From Orbilia blumenaviensis (lineage: Eukaryota; Ascomycota; Orbiliomycetes; Orbiliales; Orbiliaceae): 64,000 nucleotides of DNA. The stretch is taken from assembly GCA_036872755.1 (NCBI GenBank), contig JAVHNS010000001.1, positions 744,001 through 808,000 on the forward strand, in the 5' to 3' direction. Shown one piece after another: positions 59,720 to 64,000 of this stretch (the first letter of the stretch is position 1; each line of letters begins with the position of its first letter). Below the pieces are notes generated by a model. The model worked only from the letters and a program-made list of their open reading frames with translations. It did not search any database and had not been told where the DNA came from. A program made the position numbers and the translations under genes.

Positions 59720-61151
59720 ATGGGCCCGAAACTTTGCTCTCTGAGAGCCACGGCCCGGTGCTTCATAAGGATTGCCATTGCTCTCGCCGGCTTTAGAGAG
59801 GCAGTCTCGTCCCCACTCTCGCGAGATTCCTTGACCTTCATCTTGCCAGCTCATCACACAAATAATACGATTCCTATCTTACCCACCCCCCAAGCCTTTA
59901 CCGATACAGTCAGCATTATTCAAAATGGAACACAACTGAACTCTTCCTCTAGTATCACAAATGCTCAGAGTACTGTAACGCCTAGTCGTCCAGACCCTAC
60001 AGCCGCGGTAGCTAGTGATAGCCATGGCACACACAAGTTAGACGCGAAGTCTGGTCTCGATCCCTCATTCTTCTATGAGAACCAGCAAATGTACGTTCGC
60101 TGTGCTGCACCTGTATCAGTCTACGGCACCGTATTTCTTGACTTCCTCCCCAACCCTGATCAGGACAAATGGAGGCAAATAATTCCGGAATTTGGTTTTC
60201 CAGAAAATCTACCGGGGTACTATAGCATCGTTCAAGACAATATTTATAAAATGGTTAAAAGAGCGAAGAAAAAAGAGTCTGAAAAGGAGGAACAAGAAAT
60301 AGAATTAGAAGTTTTAGCCCAACAGCAGGAGACTTGCCGCACGAGGTGCCTGTGTCATGCTCCCACTGGAAAGATTGTCCCATCATTCCGTTGGACTGGT
60401 GTTAAATGTCACAATCAATGGGATGCGGCTAAATGCACGTATCTTTTAGGTAAGGGACATATAGATTCTTTTCTCTCAGTGCTTATGAATGCTATGTTCC
60501 TAGTTATGTCAATTCCTTTCGTTGGCCAGCTTCAAAGCTTCAATCACATACCAGGCTATCGAAACCCTAATTTCCCTGAAAACCGAAAACCACGGTGAGA
60601 TTCGAAGGTTTGCTAATTGCTTGCTTTATGGCTGGCTTCTTGACCTAGGTTGCTATTGTAGTGCGATCTTAACACAACGAGATGGCAAGGTTCCAGGCAT
60701 AGACCCAGGCATTGAAGATTACCAACGGGCAATAGACTTAATCCCGAGTGTTGTCTTCGAAGAACCGTTTAATGAAGGATGGAGATTCAGACTTCCAGGC
60801 TACCTTACTAGGCCAGGGCGTGAAACAATCGGTAGATCTGGGCTACTACACGAATATGGATTGCAACCAGGCGAAACGGTTTGGCAAGTGCCTGATTACA
60901 TCCATCGACCTGATGAAAATATGGGGTTTGCGGGAAACGAGCAAAACTATTATTTGTTTGGACCAGACGGATACGATGTAAACGGAAACCTTGTTCACCT
61001 AGGGAGACTTCAGTTTATTAATAGATATGCACGTCATCCCTTACACCGTGGTAATGGGGGTGGTGCGTACAAATCTAAACGAGGATTGCAACTTTCTGAT
61101 AGTGAGGTTGATGATGAAAACTTGGCTCGGGAAATGGAGATTGGCGATTAA
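59720..61151 (+). CDS. Predicted secreted protein with charged helix, function unknown
   Basis: 429 residues; exons 59720-60449, 60538-60594, 60649-61151 (acceptor of intron 1 is uncertain). The N-terminal hydrophobic stretch (RIAIALAGFREAVSS) looks like a signal peptide. It is followed by a Ser/Thr-rich region with likely N-glycosylation sites (NNT, NGT, NSS), FFYENQQMYVRCAAP, a highly charged helix (MVKRAKKKESEKEEQEIELE), Cys-rich ETCRTRCLCHAPTG, then TYQAIETLISLKTENHG, CYCSAILTQRDGK and a Gly/Pro-rich second half (FRLPGYLTRPGRETIGR, GYDVNGNLVHLGRLQFINRY). Six or more Cys suggest disulfides. I do not recognise the family. Weakest part is the short middle exon. Confidence 0.6.
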
Positions 61152-61430
61152 TTAAAGAGAGGGTAAAAACTGGGATATGATGAAGGCGCTGGTCTCGTAA
61201 ACCAGCCTCAACGTAGGCTCCTTCTGTTTTCTGCCTGCTTGTGCCAATGCTTCCTTATAAGCTAACAATATTTCAGATATCTGTGTTTGTAGAATCTATG
61301 CTTGCAGTCTTTGATTAAAATGTTATTAACACGAGCTACGGTTTAGTTTAGTGGGGGATAATCTGAATAGTTCTGAGCTTCACACTCTTACAGGCGAGCT
61401 AGTCCATAAGTTCATCATATAGCTAGGTGG
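61152..61430. other. Convergent 3' spacer with hairpin motif
   Basis: Holds the hairpin copy at 61189-61205, 38 bp after the stop of the secreted gene. No gene. Confidence 0.5.
61189..61205 (+). repeat. Recurrent 17-bp hairpin motif, copy 3
   Basis: CTGGTCTCGTAAACCAG, perfect 5-bp stem with 7-base loop, 38 bp downstream of a stop codon. Confidence 0.85.
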
Positions 61431-63158
61431 CTAGGCCTTGTACTGTTCTCTAATCCGTCGTACAACATCAGTTCCAATGTTTTCAATCTCATGTACTAAC
61501 CTCTCCACTGTTTCCTTTGGTGTCTGTATATTAACAACTGCCCTAAAGAACTTGCCTTCAGCCTTCCTCCCTTCAAGTGCTGGTGCGAAGTCAATCATAA
61601 AGCCACGTGCCACTAACTCCCTCGTAATGGTCTCTGTGATCTTGGAGTTGAACTTGCCAATATACTCATCCTCACCGCTTGTCCCCGATGTCTCCAGTCC
61701 AGGGGGGACGATTTGGCCTTCTTCTTTCCCAAAGACATCATGGCCTCCAGGAGTATAATAAAAGCACACCTGCAGACATGGCGGCGGGTTCGTAGATACC
61801 AATTTGAAATTTCCACTAGCCGCGGCGATCTCCACCATATACTGTGCCACCTTATGCGCCTTCTCCACCAATTGTTCATACCCCTTAGTTCCATAATACT
61901 GCCATGATAGGAAGAGTTTCAAGCTGTCACCTCTCCTTCCACACTGTAACGTCAAGTCCGCCAAATCATAGGGCTCCCTCCAACCCTCGCCGTCATCACC
62001 ATCCCTGTCATGGAATAGGTAGCCAGCCTTTAACGTATTGGCCTTCTGGAATAGCTCCAGATCTTTTCCTAGCAAGAACGAGCAAGTGACCGGAACTCCC
62101 ATCATCTTATGCGGATTAATCGCTATCGAATCTGCCAACTCACACCCGACCAAAAACTGGCGTTTCAGCTTTTCCGAAAATACAAAACTGCCACCCCAGG
62201 CACCATCGATATGGAACCACATGTTGTGCCTCTTTGCAATCGCCGCAACTTCTACAAACGGATCAAAAGATCCGAGAACTGTGCTTCCAGCGGTAGCATT
62301 AACATAGAACGGTGTCTGCCCTTTTTCCTTTGCCTCCAAAACTAATCTTTCAAGTTCCTCGGGTATCATTCGTCCTGTAACTTTATCAACGGGCACGGGA
62401 ATCGCAGCGCCGCTTCCAAACCCGCACATCTGTGCAGCCTTCTCGATCGAGTAGTGCCCATGTGCGCTCGTGAACATTACAAGTTTTAGTCCATCGGCAT
62501 GATTACCTTCGACTTTAGTCCTCGGATATAACGTATTTCGTGCAATAACGATGGATGTAGTGTTCGAGGCTGAGCCACCCTGTACAGAGATCCCACCGCT
62601 CCTAGGGCCCGTGAAGCCGAATAGAGCAGCCAAGGACCTTGATACATGCTTTTCAATCAAAGTCAGAACGGGCGAGACTTGGTAGACGTGTAGGTTGGTA
62701 TTTAGGACGCTGAGGATGAGATCCGCGGCTACACCGGGAGCTACGGGCGCGGAATAGAGTTTATCTAGAAACCCCGGAGCTGACGTGTTTACACTGTACT
62801 TGAGTATCGACTCGAGGGAGGATAGAATACCCGATCGTCCAGCAGGCTTCAATGGTAACGAAAGAGTGGAAGAAAGGATGTTTGTGAGATCTTCAGGCGA
62901 GTGGTAGTCCACTAACGTAGACTGGTGGGAGGTATCGCTCTTGACATGTGCGTCGAATTCTGTATCGGCGGCGGCCACAAACGCTATCAGCTGCTCTAGC
63001 ACAGGTTTGAGAAGTGAATCGAGCTCAGAGGCTCGAGATGCTTGCAGCCCGCCACTTGTATAGCCATTTGAGTGGCCATTTGTATATCTAGCGCTGCCAT
63101 TTGTACCATTTACACCGCCGTTTGTGTTGGCGTGGCTGCTGTGTAACGTTGGGCCCAT
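61431..63158 (-). CDS. Group II PLP-dependent decarboxylase (glutamate / cysteine-sulfinate type)
   Basis: Pyridoxal-phosphate enzyme that decarboxylates an acidic or aromatic amino acid (GABA or hypotaurine route likely). Single exon of 575 residues. A low-complexity Asn/Gly/Ser leader (about 1-40, NGHSNGYTSGG) precedes the fold: VQGGSASNTTSIVIARN, TSAHGHYSIEKAA (His stacking on PLP), HIDGAWGGS with Asp318, and NPHKMMGVP with Lys351 as the Schiff-base lysine. VNATAGSTVLGSFDPF and LQCGRRGDSLKLFLSW are further family blocks. The ending EIENIGTDVVRRI is typical of fungal GAD-like proteins. It lacks the calmodulin-binding tail of plant GAD. Substrate cannot be decided by eye; fungal members include GAD and cysteine-sulfinate/aspartate decarboxylases. 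Confidence 0.9.
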   Translation of the reverse strand: MGPTLHSSHANTNGGVNGTNGSARYTNGHSNGYTSGGLQASRASELDSLLKPVLEQLIAFVAAADTEFDAHVKSDTSHQSTLVDYHSPEDLTNILSSTLSLPLKPAGRSGILSSLESILKYSVNTSAPGFLDKLYSAPVAPGVAADLILSVLNTNLHVYQVSPVLTLIEKHVSRSLAALFGFTGPRSGGISVQGGSASNTTSIVIARNTLYPRTKVEGNHADGLKLVMFTSAHGHYSIEKAAQMCGFGSGAAIPVPVDKVTGRMIPEELERLVLEAKEKGQTPFYVNATAGSTVLGSFDPFVEVAAIAKRHNMWFHIDGAWGGSFVFSEKLKRQFLVGCELADSIAINPHKMMGVPVTCSFLLGKDLELFQKANTLKAGYLFHDRDGDDGEGWREPYDLADLTLQCGRRGDSLKLFLSWQYYGTKGYEQLVEKAHKVAQYMVEIAAASGNFKLVSTNPPPCLQVCFYYTPGGHDVFGKEEGQIVPPGLETSGTSGEDEYIGKFNSKITETITRELVARGFMIDFAPALEGRKAEGKFFRAVVNIQTPKETVERLVHEIENIGTDVVRRIREQYKA

Positions 63159-64000
63159 TCTGGAAGACTTCTAAAGATGGATAAGGGCAAGGAAAATAGT
63201 GGTATTGATGAAATGCTAATAATATGTCATCAAAATATTGTTATATCGGAATGCAAGAACCCTTGTGAAAGCATAAACTAGAGGATGGGTATTTTCGATG
63301 GGTATTTAAAAGGGGCCCCGAGGGGCCCTTGAAGTCAGTTATTCGGTTCCTTTGGCAGACCCCGGGGTAAATCCGAAGTTAGAGCTTCCCCAAGTAAGCT
63401 TTTGAACTCTATGTTGCCCCAGCTTCCCTCAACAGGTTAAAGCTGATAGAAATTTTGGCGAATAGCTGGAGCTGGCTGCGATGGCGTCATCTCTCGACGA
63501 CTGGATGATGAGCTCGCGATTCTGTCACCTAATCCTTATGCAAACGGCGAGTTTTCTGTGTCCAATTGGGCGCCTAGGAGTGGGGGTGGTTTCTGTGGGG
63601 TGCATTTCTCTTTGACCAAAAAGAGTAGGCTGCAAGGGTAACCGGAAGCCCGGATCATGCTATTAATCTGTACTTTGTAGAGCTCGTCGTGTTTTTTTTT
63701 TCTCATAAACGTACACAACTGTCCCATTCCATCCAGTTTTCTTCGAGCCTTCTAAGGCTGGTTTGACGGATAGACTGGTGTCTAGGGTAAAAACTCTTCG
63801 TCTTAAAAACTGTTAGCGCAAAAAAACAAATAACTCCAACATTGCCAACCATCCCCTCCATAACCATAGATCACCACCCAATTCCCATAAATCGACTATA
63901 GAATTTTAAAAACCAAACTCCGTTTGACATGCCCTTAATGCGTAACTCCAGTATTTCCGTTTGTTTGCGTCAGCTCTGTTGATGATTCATGCTTCTTGCG
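63159..64000. other. 5' flank of the decarboxylase, no gene seen
   Basis: GC-mixed leader near the ATG, then AT-rich. GGGGCCCCGAGGGGCCC at 63313-63329 is a short GC-rich palindromic patch. No supported ORF up to the window end. Confidence 0.5.

Overview
The window is nuclear DNA of a filamentous ascomycete (Pezizomycotina). The evidence is many short GT-AG introns (about 40-170 nt, with CTAAC/CTGAC-like branch points), CT-rich and TATA promoters, and a fungal gene set: pyruvate carboxylase, ER cyclophilin, enolase, proteasome Rpt4, sugar-lactone oxidase, class 3 lipase, subtilases, F-box proteins and small secreted Cys/Thr-rich proteins. The mix of subtilases, a stand-alone alpha-kinase and F-box paralogues would fit an Orbiliomycete or a related early-diverging lineage, but that is inference; no rRNA or other diagnostic marker is present. 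Exon coordinates were worked out by hand from splice signals, reading phase and family conservation.

Layout. 1-7 kb, housekeeping: 3' part of pyruvate carboxylase (+), converging on an ER cyclophilin (-) that seems to have a second, membrane-anchoring terminal exon. 7-20 kb, accessory: an apple/PAN-like secreted protein, a 66-residue protein, an F-box protein with a decayed-looking ORF behind it, a stand-alone alpha-kinase, an F-box/CxxC protein and a four-helix membrane protein. 20-24 kb: a covalent-flavin lactone oxidase and a probable pseudogene. 24-30 kb: a tandem pair of subtilisin-like genes with identical intron positions, one of which has Glu in place of the catalytic Asp. 30-37 kb: gene-poor, with a Lys/Arg-rich ORF, an unrecognised two-exon gene and a second F-box/CxxC protein. 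37-43 kb, housekeeping: enolase (-) and proteasome ATPase Rpt4 (+) back to back. 43-47 kb: secreted lipase and two probably related unknown genes, all on the minus strand. 47-55 kb: a gene desert interrupted by one small zinc-ribbon-like gene. 55-61 kb: a secreted beta-sandwich-like protein, a large F-box protein and an unrecognised secreted protein. 61-63 kb: a group II PLP decarboxylase.

How the genes relate. Pyruvate carboxylase and enolase are both central-carbon genes but are 34 kb apart, so no cluster is implied. The four F-box proteins would be substrate adaptors of SCF ubiquitin ligases, and Rpt4 belongs to the proteasome that would degrade their targets; this is pathway logic, not linkage. 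The subtilases, lipase and secreted Cys-rich proteins are the likely outward-facing, lifestyle-related genes. A 17-bp hairpin motif (CTGGTCTCGTAAACCAG) recurs between unrelated genes and is explained by none of them.
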